41,279 nt of DNA from DATKDP01 sp035546335 (GTDB lineage: Bacteria; Acidobacteriota; Thermoanaerobaculia; Gp7-AA8), in contig DATKDP010000134.1 of assembly GCA_035546335.1 (NCBI GenBank), forward strand, positions 1 through 41,279, read 5' to 3'. Below the pieces are notes generated by a model, which was given only the letters and a program-made list of their open reading frames with translations, did no database searches and was not told the DNA's origin. Positions 16,596 through 24,341 of this stretch are shown here, in pieces. The stretch's first letter is position 1, and each line of letters begins with the position of its first letter. The position numbers were made by a program, and so were the translations under genes.

Positions 16596-17804
16596 TCATC
16601 TCTGAACGCTGATCAGCTCGAAGAGCGGAAGATAGAAGGCGTACAGCAGGCCCGCCACGATACCACCGAGGACTACCAGAATGATGGGCTCGATCAGAGA
16701 GACCATCCGCGAGAGCGTCGATTCGATCTCTTCATCGTAGAACTCGCTCACATTGGTCAGCATTTCAACGAGTGCTCCGGTCGATTCGCCGACTTTGATC
16801 ATCTCCACCGCCAGATCGCTCATCACGCCGGTTGCGTCCAGCGAGCGCCAGAGCGGTTCTCCCTCCCGGACACGCTGCACGATCGCATGCACGCGCCTCG
16901 AGATGGCGCGGTTCGTGATCGATTCCGATGCGATCTCGATCGCTGGAACCATCGGCGTGCCTCCCGCGAGCAGAGTTCCGAGCGACTGGGTGAACTGCAG
17001 AATGGCGAACTTGTACAAGACATCGCCGACGACGGGAATACGCAGCTTCAACGAGTCGAACAGCATCCCGCCGCTCTCGGTCTCGGCCCAGCGGCGCACG
17101 GCGAGGTAGAGCCCGAAAACGACCGCCGCCCAGATGACGATGTTGTTGCGGAGCGTGAACGCCAGGGCGATCAGCATCCGCGTCACCAGCGGCAGCTCGG
17201 CGTCGAATCCCGTGTAGAACTCGGTGAACTTCGGGATCACGACGGTCAACATCACGAGCACCATCGCCAGCGAGATGGCGACGATCACCGCCGGATAGAT
17301 CAGAGCTCCGACGACTTTCCTTTGCAGATTCACGATCAGCTTCTGATAGCGGAGGAAGCGGCGAAGAACGCCTTCGAGGTCCCCCGAGCGCTCTCCGGCG
17401 CGAAGCGAGCTCGAATAGATCGGCGGAAAAAGATTTCCGTAGGCGGCGAAGGCGTCGGAGATCGCCACGCCCGCCTTCACCTTGTCGCGGACTTCGGTGA
17501 GAATCTCCCGAAAGCGCGGCGACTTCTGTCTCTCCAGCATCAGATCGAACGAGTGGATGATCGGCAACCCCGCTCGTACGAGCGCCAGCAGCTCCTGATT
17601 GAAAAGCAGGAAATGCTGTGTCGAGAGTGCTTTGCGAGACGGCCGCAGCATCGTCCGCAGCGGCCTGCTGCGGCGCTTCACCGTGAAAACATGAAGACCC
17701 TGGCGTTGCGCCTCTTCCCTGGCCGACCTCAGATCGTTCGCGCGGATTTCCCGCTCGACGACGTCGCCGTCCGGCGTCCCGACTCGAAAAACGAAACTAG
17801 GCAT
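16596..17804 (-). CDS. gspF: GspF/PilC-type inner-membrane platform protein
   Basis: Predicted 402-residue polytopic protein with two T2SSF domains (about 65-190 and 270-395), each followed by membrane segments; the N-terminal 50 residues form the small domain MPSFVFRVGTPDGDVV. Signature segments are FNQELLALVRAGLPI, LRAGERSGDLEGVL and VEMIKVGESTGALVEML. It is the platform protein that works with GspE. It is the first gene of the ten-gene minus-strand operon; GGGAG precedes the ATG by about five bases. The 360 bp upstream probably contains the operon promoter, which I could not place with confidence. Confidence 0.95.
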   Translation of the reverse strand: MPSFVFRVGTPDGDVVEREIRANDLRSAREEAQRQGLHVFTVKRRSRPLRTMLRPSRKALSTQHFLLFNQELLALVRAGLPIIHSFDLMLERQKSPRFREILTEVRDKVKAGVAISDAFAAYGNLFPPIYSSSLRAGERSGDLEGVLRRFLRYQKLIVNLQRKVVGALIYPAVIVAISLAMVLVMLTVVIPKFTEFYTGFDAELPLVTRMLIALAFTLRNNIVIWAAVVFGLYLAVRRWAETESGGMLFDSLKLRIPVVGDVLYKFAILQFTQSLGTLLAGGTPMVPAIEIASESITNRAISRRVHAIVQRVREGEPLWRSLDATGVMSDLAVEMIKVGESTGALVEMLTNVSEFYDEEIESTLSRMVSLIEPIILVVLGGIVAGLLYAFYLPLFELISVQR

Positions 17805-18166
17805 CTGGCTCCCGACCCGTCACGTCCTTTCGACGGTCGAATCTGCGCAACGTTTCTGAAAAATGGGAAATTTACCACGCGCCGGGGGAATCCGATGGGA
17901 GAGCGGGCTCCACAGCCCTTTCCGCTCCCGACCCGCATGGCGTCCGTACCAACGACACCCGGGACCGTTCGATTCCTCGCAACTCTCGAAGAAGAAGCGA
18001 CACGCGGGGCTCGGGCGCGGGAATGCCACCGAACGCTTCGAGAAGCTCCCCCCCCATGCTCGGCCATCGCCGTCCTGCTGTAGAGCGCTCGCGAAGTGGG
18101 CGCTACGAGCTCAGCCCCGCCCGGTGAGGGCGGGGCGCTCGGAGAGGATGCCGGCTGGACCGACTG
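17805..18166. other. Intergenic region between the OmpA-like gene and the gspF operon
   Basis: No gene is supported here. The region should contain the end of the OmpA-like transcript and the promoter of the gspF operon. An AT-richer stretch at about 17850-17880 is the best promoter candidate area, but no convincing -35/-10 pair was found. The GC-rich hairpin at 18114-18136 is listed separately. Confidence 0.5.
18114..18136 (-). terminator. GC-rich hairpin after the OmpA-like gene
   Basis: A perfect 9-bp stem (GCCCCGCCC, 18114-18122, with GGGCGGGGC, 18128-18136) with a 5-base loop lies about 30 bp beyond the stop of the OmpA-like gene. It has no T-run on either side, so it is a terminator-like hairpin rather than a classical intrinsic terminator. 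Confidence 0.5.
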
Positions 18167-18778
18167 CTACTCCAGCACGACCGCGACGACGCGCCGGTTC
18201 TGCGCCCGTCCCGCGGCAGTCTTGTTCGTTGCAGCCGGAAGCGTCTTGCCGTAGGAGATCGTCGACATCCGGCCGAGCGGGAGCTTGTGCTGGCTCGAGA
18301 GATATCGACGGACTGATTCCGCCCGCTGTTGCCCGAGCATGTCGTTGTATTTCGCGCTTCCGCGGTCATCGGTAAATCCCTGAATTTCCAGATAGATTCC
18401 CTTGTCCAGCGACTTCACCTTCTCCGCGAATTCGTCGATCGCTCCTCTCGCGTCGGCCGATAGGTCATACGAGTCGGTGCTGAAGCGGATGCGATCCTCG
18501 GCGAAAGTCTGCTGAAAGACAAACTGCCCTTTGGCCAGTACCCCCGCTTCGGTGGCGCGCTGCAGCGCTTCGGCAGCGTTCCGGCTCAACTCGTCAACCC
18601 GCACCTCGGTCGCCTTCTGCCGCTCCTGGAGGTCTTCCACCTGCGCGGCCACCGATTCGATCTTCTGCTCGGTTCGAGCTTGTGATTCTGCGATTCGCCT
18701 CTCCACGTCGCCCGAGCTAGCGCAGGCCGTGAGCAGGACAGCTCCGATACCCGATCCAATCCATTTCGTCACGTTCAT
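18167..18778 (-). CDS. OmpA-family (Pal-like) outer-membrane lipoprotein
   Basis: Predicted 203-residue lipoprotein: signal ending in LTAC (Cys19), a coiled coil at about 25-80, and a C-terminal OmpA domain (about 90-203). The peptidoglycan-binding pattern is present (GFTDDRGSAKYNDMLGQQRA, with the Asp and Arg that contact diaminopimelate), followed by a terminal NRRV. It should tether the outer membrane to peptidoglycan. I chose ATG 18778; a GTG at 18784 overlapping the upstream stop as GTGA is an equal alternative adding two residues. It follows the VWA gene directly. Confidence 0.9.
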   Translation of the reverse strand: MNVTKWIGSGIGAVLLTACASSGDVERRIAESQARTEQKIESVAAQVEDLQERQKATEVRVDELSRNAAEALQRATEAGVLAKGQFVFQQTFAEDRIRFSTDSYDLSADARGAIDEFAEKVKSLDKGIYLEIQGFTDDRGSAKYNDMLGQQRAESVRRYLSSQHKLPLGRMSTISYGKTLPAATNKTAAGRAQNRRVVAVVLE

Positions 18779-18780
18779 TC

Positions 18781-19839
18781 TCACTTTCCTTTCTTCCCTT
18801 CCTTCCCACTCCTGTTCGAGGGGAGTCGCGGAGGCTCGGTACCTCGGTACCCTGCCCGCGCTCGCACCAGCCGGTCGTCTCCTGCCAGCGCGACCTCAAT
18901 TCTTCGATATCTGACCGGTCCCTGTCCAGTAGGACTAAAACCAATGAGATATTGCGATCTGAGATCATTTGTGATTTGCGCGATCGCTGCCTTCAGCGTT
19001 TCCGGCCGGTCGGCGATCGCCACACGGCCCCCGGAAGCGCGTGCGATGCGGCCGAGCAGCTCGATGTCGACCAGACTCTCGGCGCTGCGAGTCCTCTGTT
19101 GCGTGACCGCCTGAAGTGATCGAAGTCCGAGAGGGTAGACGGGGACTTCGATTCCCTCGAGCATCCCCTGAACGCTCGCCTCATCGAGACTCGACGCGTT
19201 GTCGATGCCGTCGGTCAGGAGAATGATCGCGCGCGATCCGTTGCGACCGAGAAGGGTCTTCTCGGGAATGGCGGCGAGCGCGTCGAAAAACGCCGTCCTG
19301 CCGAACGGTCTCACACTCTCGACGGCGCGAAGAATTGCACTGCCGTCGGTGGTGAACGGAACGACCTCGGTCACCGCGCCGCGCGCGAAGACGAACAGCG
19401 CATAATCGTCCCCCTCGATCGGCTCGTTGAGCAGCTCCCGAATCGCGCTCGTCGCTCCTTCGAGCTTTCCCGCCAGCGCCATCGAGCCCGAACCGTCGAG
19501 CAGAATGGTGAACGAGACAGGAGCATCGACAGCTCGATGAAAAAAATCGGTTCTCACGGGGGCCCCGTCGATCAGGAGAGTGACGTCGGATGCCCGCAGG
19601 TTCTTCACCACGCGACCCTTCGGATCAGTGACGGTGAAGGGAATGAGCACGTAGCCGACGGAGATCGACTCGCTCATCCGTGGAGCCTCGCTGCGCGTGG
19701 TCTGAGGAAATGCCGGTGGAGCGGCGGAATGGAGGAGAAGTCCGCTCAATACCGCCAGCTGCAGCAGCCGTGACCATCGATGTGAAATGCCCGCGCCCAT
19801 CCCAGGGGACCCCGCTCGTTGCGAGACTTCCTTCATCAT
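18781..19839 (-). CDS. Secreted VWA-domain protein of the 'VWFA-related' Acidobacteria type
   Basis: Predicted 352-residue exported protein. A signal peptide (RLLQLAVLSGLLLHSAAPPA) precedes an N-terminal beta domain (FTVTDPKGRVVKNLRASDVTL) and a VWA domain with an intact metal site: DGSGSM, then a Thr region, then LLTDGIDN. The C-terminal part (SQYLIGFSPTGQG, then RYRRIEVAL, then VRARAGYRG) matches the layout of the VWFA-related family that is expanded in Acidobacteria. Two adjacent ATGs (19839, 19836) and a later ATG (19800, giving a shorter signal peptide) are possible starts; none has a strong Shine-Dalgarno. It is upstream of and overlaps the OmpA-like gene, so the two may form a cell-surface unit. 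Confidence 0.85.
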   Translation of the reverse strand: MMKEVSQRAGSPGMGAGISHRWSRLLQLAVLSGLLLHSAAPPAFPQTTRSEAPRMSESISVGYVLIPFTVTDPKGRVVKNLRASDVTLLIDGAPVRTDFFHRAVDAPVSFTILLDGSGSMALAGKLEGATSAIRELLNEPIEGDDYALFVFARGAVTEVVPFTTDGSAILRAVESVRPFGRTAFFDALAAIPEKTLLGRNGSRAIILLTDGIDNASSLDEASVQGMLEGIEVPVYPLGLRSLQAVTQQRTRSAESLVDIELLGRIARASGGRVAIADRPETLKAAIAQITNDLRSQYLIGFSPTGQGPVRYRRIEVALAGDDRLVRARAGYRGTEPPRLPSNRSGKEGKKGK

Positions 19840-19891
19840 CTCACAAACCAGGCCAGCCGAGCGCCCGCGCCGCTGTTCAGCCTGCAAGTGG

Positions 19892-19968
19892 CCGAACTTT
19901 GTCGCGGATGCGACGCGAGGGTCCGGCGATCTTGCGATGATCAGACCTGGCATCCGCGACAAGTTCGG
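19892..19968. repeat. Long inverted repeat (about 20-bp arms, 38-base loop)
   Basis: The left arm 19892-19911 (CCGAACTTTGTCGCGGATGC) pairs with the right arm 19950-19968, differing only by one extra T in the left arm. No T-run follows, so it does not look like an intrinsic terminator. It could be a small mobile-element remnant, a REP-like unit, or the stem of an RNA. Confidence 0.8.
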
Positions 19969-20129
19969 TCTGTAGCAGATCGCCGAAATCTGTCCGAGCC
20001 GGCCGCTGTGCCGGCCGCCTTCGCGGCCCGCATGCTCACAGTTTGCCCGGGCCGGACGAAGCTGTTCGCCTTCCAAGAGTCGAGCGAGCCTGATGCGGCA
20101 TCCCGCGGCTCACTGCTTCGTCCCTACGA

Positions 20130-20179
20130 GAGCCGGGAGCGGGCGGGCGGGAAGTAAGTGGCCGCCCGCTGGCCGGCTC
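20130..20179 (-). terminator. Long GC-rich hairpin after the TPR lipoprotein gene
   Basis: GAGCCGG (20130-20136) and AGCGGGCGG (20138-20146) pair with CCGCCCGCT (20162-20170) and CCGGCTC (20173-20179), giving a 16-bp stem with a small bulge and a 15-base loop. It starts 12 bp beyond the stop of the minus-strand TPR gene. No T-tract is seen. Confidence 0.5.
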
Positions 20180-20191
20180 AGCGCCGCGGGC

Positions 20192-21178
20192 TCACGCCCA
20201 TGCAGTGGCTCCGATTTGCGCGAGAGTCTCGAAGCGTGGATCGGACCGCAGACTCTGCAGGTCGGGATCGGTCGGCATGAATCGGGCGAGTGAGAAACCT
20301 GCATCCGCGGCATGCTCGAGCCATTCGAAGGCGCGTTCCGTGTCCGAGAGGCGTGCGTAGGCGCAGGCGATGTTGTACATCGAGGCGCCGGGGCGGTAGC
20401 CGAGGGCGAGCGCCTTTTCGAAGGCGGTGATCGCGTCGCTCGAGCGACCCGAGTAATGAAGGGCGTAGCCCAGATTGAACCAGGCGCGACCGTGATCGGG
20501 CTTTGCCAGCAGGAAGTCACGATAGATCTCGGCCGCCTCGAGCCACTGCTCGTCGAACTGCCCGAACCGTTCTCCCTCCGCGAGGAATCGACGGATCGAC
20601 AGCGCCTCCGCTGCTCTGGCGAGCGCGGCGAAGCGATCGTCGGAACGGAGCAGGTCGAGATCGGAATCGTTTTCGATCCGCTCGATCTTGTCGTAGCCGG
20701 CGTCGATGGCTCGCTCCAGCCAGAGCAGGCCTTTGTCGACGTCTCCTCGCAGCGAGTAGGCGCAGGCCAGATTGTATTTGGCGGCTTCGCTACCGTGAGC
20801 CAGCAGCTCGATGCTGTTTTCGAGTGCGGGAATCGCCTCATCGACGACGCCCAGGTCGAGAAGCCGCGTTCCGATCGAAAACCAATCGCTGCCGTCACGG
20901 TTGCCGGAGCGTCGCAGCTCGTCGAGCTCTCTGCGTGCCAGAAGAAGTTTTTCTTCGCTCTCATCGGAGAGCTTCGGTTCGGGCTCGGAGCGGTCGAGGC
21001 GGACGTGACGTTCCTGGTGTGGCGGTCGCGCACGAATCCCGTCGTCGAGAAGGAGGTGAACCGCGGCGTCGATCCACTCGATGGCGCCGCGCCGTTCCGC
21101 ACTGGTGGGCAGATCACAGGCAGCGATTGAGACAGCGAGCGTTAGAGCGTAGACGGACCGGACAAGTCGCTTCGTCAT
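20192..21178 (-). CDS. TPR-repeat lipoprotein
   Basis: Predicted 328-residue lipoprotein: signal ending in IAAC (Cys21, with Asp at +2), a charged region, then TPR-type repeats from about 90 to 310 (WFSIGTRLLDLGVVDEAIPA, KYNLACAYSLRGDVDKGLLW, AWFNLGYALHYSGRSSDAI and SMYNIACAYARLSDTERAFE). TPRs mediate protein contacts. In E. coli, Asp at +2 retains lipoproteins in the inner membrane; whether that holds here is unknown. The ATG at 21178 follows GGAGGAAGTG, a good ribosome site; GTG 21181 is an alternative. No enzymatic domain is seen. Confidence 0.85.
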   Translation of the reverse strand: MTKRLVRSVYALTLAVSIAACDLPTSAERRGAIEWIDAAVHLLLDDGIRARPPHQERHVRLDRSEPEPKLSDESEEKLLLARRELDELRRSGNRDGSDWFSIGTRLLDLGVVDEAIPALENSIELLAHGSEAAKYNLACAYSLRGDVDKGLLWLERAIDAGYDKIERIENDSDLDLLRSDDRFAALARAAEALSIRRFLAEGERFGQFDEQWLEAAEIYRDFLLAKPDHGRAWFNLGYALHYSGRSSDAITAFEKALALGYRPGASMYNIACAYARLSDTERAFEWLEHAADAGFSLARFMPTDPDLQSLRSDPRFETLAQIGATAWA

Positions 21179-21283
21179 CACTTCCTCCTGCGATCCCTCA
21201 TGCCAGCTTTGTTCCTTCTATAGACGAAGGAGCGACGAAAAAGTTGGCGATTTGCCGCACTTGTAACAGGACGCCGGAGGCAC

Positions 21284-21568
21284 ATGTCCGGAAAATTGAA
21301 TTTTCATCCAGGGATCTGCATTCTGTCGATGTCCGAAAAAGTGCTAAAAAGGCGATCGAGACCGATGATCGACGAGGATGATGTGCCGCGCAACCTTCCG
21401 CAGAGGACCGGAATCCATCTCTGCATCCGCTGCCTTCGGGAAGTAGGCCCCGACGAATACTACGGAAATGATCACGTCTGTTTCGAGTGTGCAGGCGCGA
21501 TCGAACGCTATCCGCTCGCCTCCACACCCGGCGGCGCGACAGGCGATCCATCCAGCGAGATCAGGTGA
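21284..21568 (+). CDS. Small zinc-ribbon-like protein of unknown function
   Basis: Predicted 94-residue protein with two CxxC pairs (CIRC and CFEC, about 20 residues apart), consistent with one zinc ribbon. There is no other recognisable domain and no membrane segment. ATG 21284 follows GGAGG at 21276-21280 with only three bases of spacing; ATGs at 21329 and 21365 would give shorter forms that keep the Cys pairs. The stop is 2 bp before the chosen glycosyltransferase start, so the two are probably co-transcribed. Function not recognised. Confidence 0.6.
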   Translation: MSGKLNFHPGICILSMSEKVLKRRSRPMIDEDDVPRNLPQRTGIHLCIRCLREVGPDEYYGNDHVCFECAGAIERYPLASTPGGATGDPSSEIR

Positions 21569-21570
21569 CG

Positions 21571-22680
21571 ATGGCAATGGAGGGGGAGCCCCGCGTCGCG
21601 GTCGTTCATGACTGGCTCACGGGCATGCGGGGCGGCGAGAAGGTTCTCGAGGCGATTCTCGAGCTCGTCCCTTCGGCCGAGATCTTCACCCTGTTCCATT
21701 TTCCCGGCACGACCTCGAAGGTGATCGAAGAGAGGACGATTCACCATTCGTCATTACAGCGAATCGCCTCTTCGGTGACCGACTACAGAACGCTGCTTCC
21801 CCTCTTCCCGTTCGCAATCGAGGAGTGGAACCTCGATCGATTCGACCTCATCGTTTCCTCCAGCCATTGCGTCGCGAAGGGGGTGCGAGGCCGGGCGGCA
21901 CGCCACATCAGCTACTGTCATACGCCGATGCGCTACATCTGGGATCGATTCGACGACTATTTCCCTCCGTCGCGTCCCTTGCTCCGCTTCATGGTGGGAT
22001 CGGTAGCGCCGTTTCTGCGGCAGTGGGATCGGAACAGCTCCTCGCGCGTCGACCAGTTCGTTGCGAACTCCGAATTCGTGCGCGACCGGATACGGCGCTA
22101 CTACGATCGCGACGCGGTCGTCGTCCATCCCTTCGTCGACGACTCGTTCTTCGAGCAACCTCTGGTCGATGGTCGCGACGACTATCACCTCGTCGTCTCC
22201 GCGCTCGTTCCTTACAAACGGGTCGATCTCGTCCTCGACGCCGCGCGCCTGAGCGGCAGGCGCTTCGTGATCATCGGGGGAGGGCCGCTCCTTTCGGCGT
22301 TCCGTGCCGTCTCACTACCCAACGTCGAAGTCTCCGGCTTCGTATCAACCGAGATGATGCGCGAGCGGATGCGGCGTGCGCGGAGCCTCGTCATCCCCGG
22401 AGTCGAGGATTTCGGAATCACCGCTCTCGAGGCGATGGCCTGCGGCACCCCCGTGGTGGCGTTCGGGGAGGGAGGTGTGCGCGACACCGTGGAGGAGGGA
22501 GTCAGCGGCGTATTCTTCGACCGGCCGTCGCCGGTCTCTCTCGCCGATGCTCTCGAGGGGGCGGAGACGAATCGCTGGAATCGAGCCGTGATTCGCCAGC
22601 GAGCCGCCGGCTTCACGCGCGCTCGCTTCCTCTCGGGGCTCCGTCGGATTCTGGAACAGCAGCTGACGGCGAGCTCATGA
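21571..22680 (+). CDS. GT4-type glycosyltransferase
   Basis: Predicted 369-residue GT-B fold enzyme that should add a sugar from a nucleotide-sugar donor to a polysaccharide or lipid-linked intermediate. The N-terminal domain has HDWLTGMRGGEKVLE (glycine-rich acceptor side). The C-terminal donor domain has ALVPYKRVDLVLDAA and the E-x7-E motif in EDFGITALEAMACGTPVV. The start could be ATG 21571 or 21577; AGGTGA lies just upstream. It overlaps the next gene by four bases (ATGA), which encodes an initiating sugar-phosphate transferase, so the pair belongs to exopolysaccharide or O-antigen-type synthesis. Substrate not determinable. Confidence 0.92.
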   Translation: MAMEGEPRVAVVHDWLTGMRGGEKVLEAILELVPSAEIFTLFHFPGTTSKVIEERTIHHSSLQRIASSVTDYRTLLPLFPFAIEEWNLDRFDLIVSSSHCVAKGVRGRAARHISYCHTPMRYIWDRFDDYFPPSRPLLRFMVGSVAPFLRQWDRNSSSRVDQFVANSEFVRDRIRRYYDRDAVVVHPFVDDSFFEQPLVDGRDDYHLVVSALVPYKRVDLVLDAARLSGRRFVIIGGGPLLSAFRAVSLPNVEVSGFVSTEMMRERMRRARSLVIPGVEDFGITALEAMACGTPVVAFGEGGVRDTVEEGVSGVFFDRPSPVSLADALEGAETNRWNRAVIRQRAAGFTRARFLSGLRRILEQQLTASS

Positions 22681-24080
22681 TCGAGAAAAAACATCAGGCG
22701 CTCGCCGCGATTCACCTCCTGCTCGACGCGATCGCGTCGAACCTCGCGCTGCTTCTCGCCTACTACCTTCGTTTCGGCGTCGAGATCATTCCGGTCACCA
22801 AGGGCCAGCAGGATCTCGGGATCTACGCCAGCGTCCTGCCGCTCGTGACGGTGATTTTTCCTCTCGTCTTTGCCATGCAGGGCCTCTATCGTTCGCGCTC
22901 GACGCGAAGTGAGGAATGGATCAGCGTGATCACCGGTACGTTGCTCGGGACGATCGTTCTCTCCGGCGTTCTCCTCTGGATTCGTCCCGGCAATCCGGAG
23001 GAGTTCTATTCGCGCGCGACCCTCGGGATCTTCGCCGTGTGCGAGGTGGCTCTGGTGATGGCCGCGCGGCTTCTGTTGCGTTACGGCGTCGAGAGGCGTC
23101 ATCGGGCCGGAAAGGATCTCGATCGCGTCCTGATCGCCGGCAATGGCGAGCTCGCTCGGGCTGTCGCCGAGCGGCTTCTCGCACATCAGGAGCTCGGCTT
23201 CGAGGTCGTCGGCTATCTGGAGCACGAGCCGTCGGCGGGCGGCATTCCTTCGCTCCAGCGCCTCGGCTCGATCGGAGAAGCTTCGCAGGTCGTGCGCTCG
23301 CAACGAGCGGCCGACGTCTATGTCGCCATCCCGCACGACTCGTCCCCGACGACGATGGCGCTGCTGGACAGACTGATGCGCGAGAACGTCTCGATTCACG
23401 TCGTCCCCGACCTGCTGCAGTTCATGGCGTTGCGATCGCGCGTCGAAGACATCGACGGGCTTCCGACGATCAACCTTTCCGACACTCCGCTCCAGGGTAT
23501 GAGTCGTCTGTTCAAGCGAAGCTTCGACCTCGCCCTCGCGACGGCGGCTCTCGTGGTCCTCTCTCCCGTCATGGGTCTCGTCGCGCTGCTGATCTGGCTC
23601 GAAGATCGGGGGCCGGTGTTGTACCGGCAGGTGCGGATGGGGTTGGATGGTGCTCCCTTCGAGATGCTCAAGTTCCGTTCGATGCGCGCCGGGGCCGAGG
23701 CCGAGACCGGAGCGGTCTGGGCTGAGAAGGATGATCCCCGGCGCACCCGAATTGGCGCGTTGATCCGCACCTGGTCGCTCGACGAGCTTCCCCAGTTGTG
23801 GAACGTCGTCCGGGGAGACATGAGTCTGGTCGGCCCCCGCCCCGAGCGGCCACAGTTCGTCGAGCAGTTCCGCTCCGAGTTCCCTCATTACATGCTTCGC
23901 CACAAGGTCCGCGCCGGGATGACGGGGTGGGCCCAGGTTCACGGTTGGCGGGGAAACACCTCCGTGCGGATCAGAATCGAGCACGATCTCTATTACATCG
24001 AGAACTGGTCCCTCCTGCTCGATCTGAAGATCATCGCGATGACGCTCCGCCACGGCCTTCGCCATGAGAATGCGTACTAG
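22677..24080 (+). CDS. Polyprenyl glycosylphosphotransferase (initiating sugar transferase)
   Basis: Predicted 467-residue membrane enzyme of the WbaP/WcaJ-type family that transfers a sugar-1-phosphate to undecaprenyl phosphate. The N-terminal half has four to five membrane helices and a CoA-binding-like Rossmann domain (RVLIAGNGELARAVAERL). The catalytic C-terminal part has KRSFDLALATAALVVLSP, then LYRQVRMGLDG, then KFRSMR, then RTWSLDELPQLWNVVRGDMS, LVGPRPERP and the terminal DLYYIENWSLLLDLKII. The start ATG overlaps the glycosyltransferase stop. Its TAG stop (24078-24080) is the first three bases of a TAGAGGC heptamer array. Confidence 0.95.
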   Translation: MIEKKHQALAAIHLLLDAIASNLALLLAYYLRFGVEIIPVTKGQQDLGIYASVLPLVTVIFPLVFAMQGLYRSRSTRSEEWISVITGTLLGTIVLSGVLLWIRPGNPEEFYSRATLGIFAVCEVALVMAARLLLRYGVERRHRAGKDLDRVLIAGNGELARAVAERLLAHQELGFEVVGYLEHEPSAGGIPSLQRLGSIGEASQVVRSQRAADVYVAIPHDSSPTTMALLDRLMRENVSIHVVPDLLQFMALRSRVEDIDGLPTINLSDTPLQGMSRLFKRSFDLALATAALVVLSPVMGLVALLIWLEDRGPVLYRQVRMGLDGAPFEMLKFRSMRAGAEAETGAVWAEKDDPRRTRIGALIRTWSLDELPQLWNVVRGDMSLVGPRPERPQFVEQFRSEFPHYMLRHKVRAGMTGWAQVHGWRGNTSVRIRIEHDLYYIENWSLLLDLKIIAMTLRHGLRHENAY

Positions 24081-24126
24081 AGGCTAGAGGCTAGAGGCTA
24101 GAGGCTGGAGGCTGGAGGCTGGAGGC
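24078..24126. repeat. Heptamer array, seven units of TAGAGGC/TGGAGGC
   Basis: Seven consecutive 7-bp units (four TAGAGGC, three TGGAGGC). The first unit contains the stop codon of the sugar transferase gene. The array is the reverse complement of the arm at 24304-24341, so this and the downstream array could pair across about 180 bases. A further short GAGGCTGGAGGCTGG stretch is near 24173-24188. Confidence 0.9.
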
Positions 24127-24240
24127 TCGGGGGTAGAACCGTAGGCTCTGTTGAAGGCGGCCGTGTGTATTAGAGGCTGGAGGCTGGATAGAGAAAGAGG
24201 GGGAGAGAAAATGGGAGTGTAAGAAATGAGAGCATACTCT

Positions 24241-24341
24241 CGCCTCTCGCCTCTCGCCTCTCGCCTCTCGCCTCTCGCCTCTCGCCTCTCGTCCCTCGTC
24301 TCTTTCGAGCCTCCAGCCTCTAGCCTCCAGCCCCCAGCTAG
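24241..24341. repeat. Heptamer array (CGCCTCT)7 plus variants, followed by a reverse arm
   Basis: Seven perfect CGCCTCT units (24241-24289), then CGTCCCT and CGTCTCT (24290-24303), then an arm of degenerate CCTCTAG/CCTCCAG heptamers (24304-24341). The arm ends in CTAG, which supplies the TAG stop of hemL on the minus strand (24338-24340). The whole interval 24078-24341 thus lies between two convergent genes and is flanked by both of their stop codons. Confidence 0.9.

Larger units (their letters stand above)
19840..20191. other. Palindrome-rich intergenic region
   Basis: No gene is supported in these 352 bases. Three structured segments are present: a long inverted repeat at 19892-19968, an imperfect GC-rich palindrome at about 19994-20055, and a long hairpin at 20130-20179 after the TPR lipoprotein gene. 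The region separates two minus-strand genes. Confidence 0.7.

Noticed and set aside
21182..21283. CCTTC-TATAGAC-GAAGG palindrome as an operator between the divergent genes
   Set aside because: Arms of only five bases in a region without a convincing promoter; too weak to report as a feature.
22212..24065. A 617-codon minus-strand frame opposite the sugar transferase
   Set aside because: It mirrors recognised catalytic motifs on the plus strand and has no homologous-looking domain.
24241..24303. Possible CRISPR array
   Set aside because: The unit is 7 bp with no spacers of unique sequence and no cas genes nearby.
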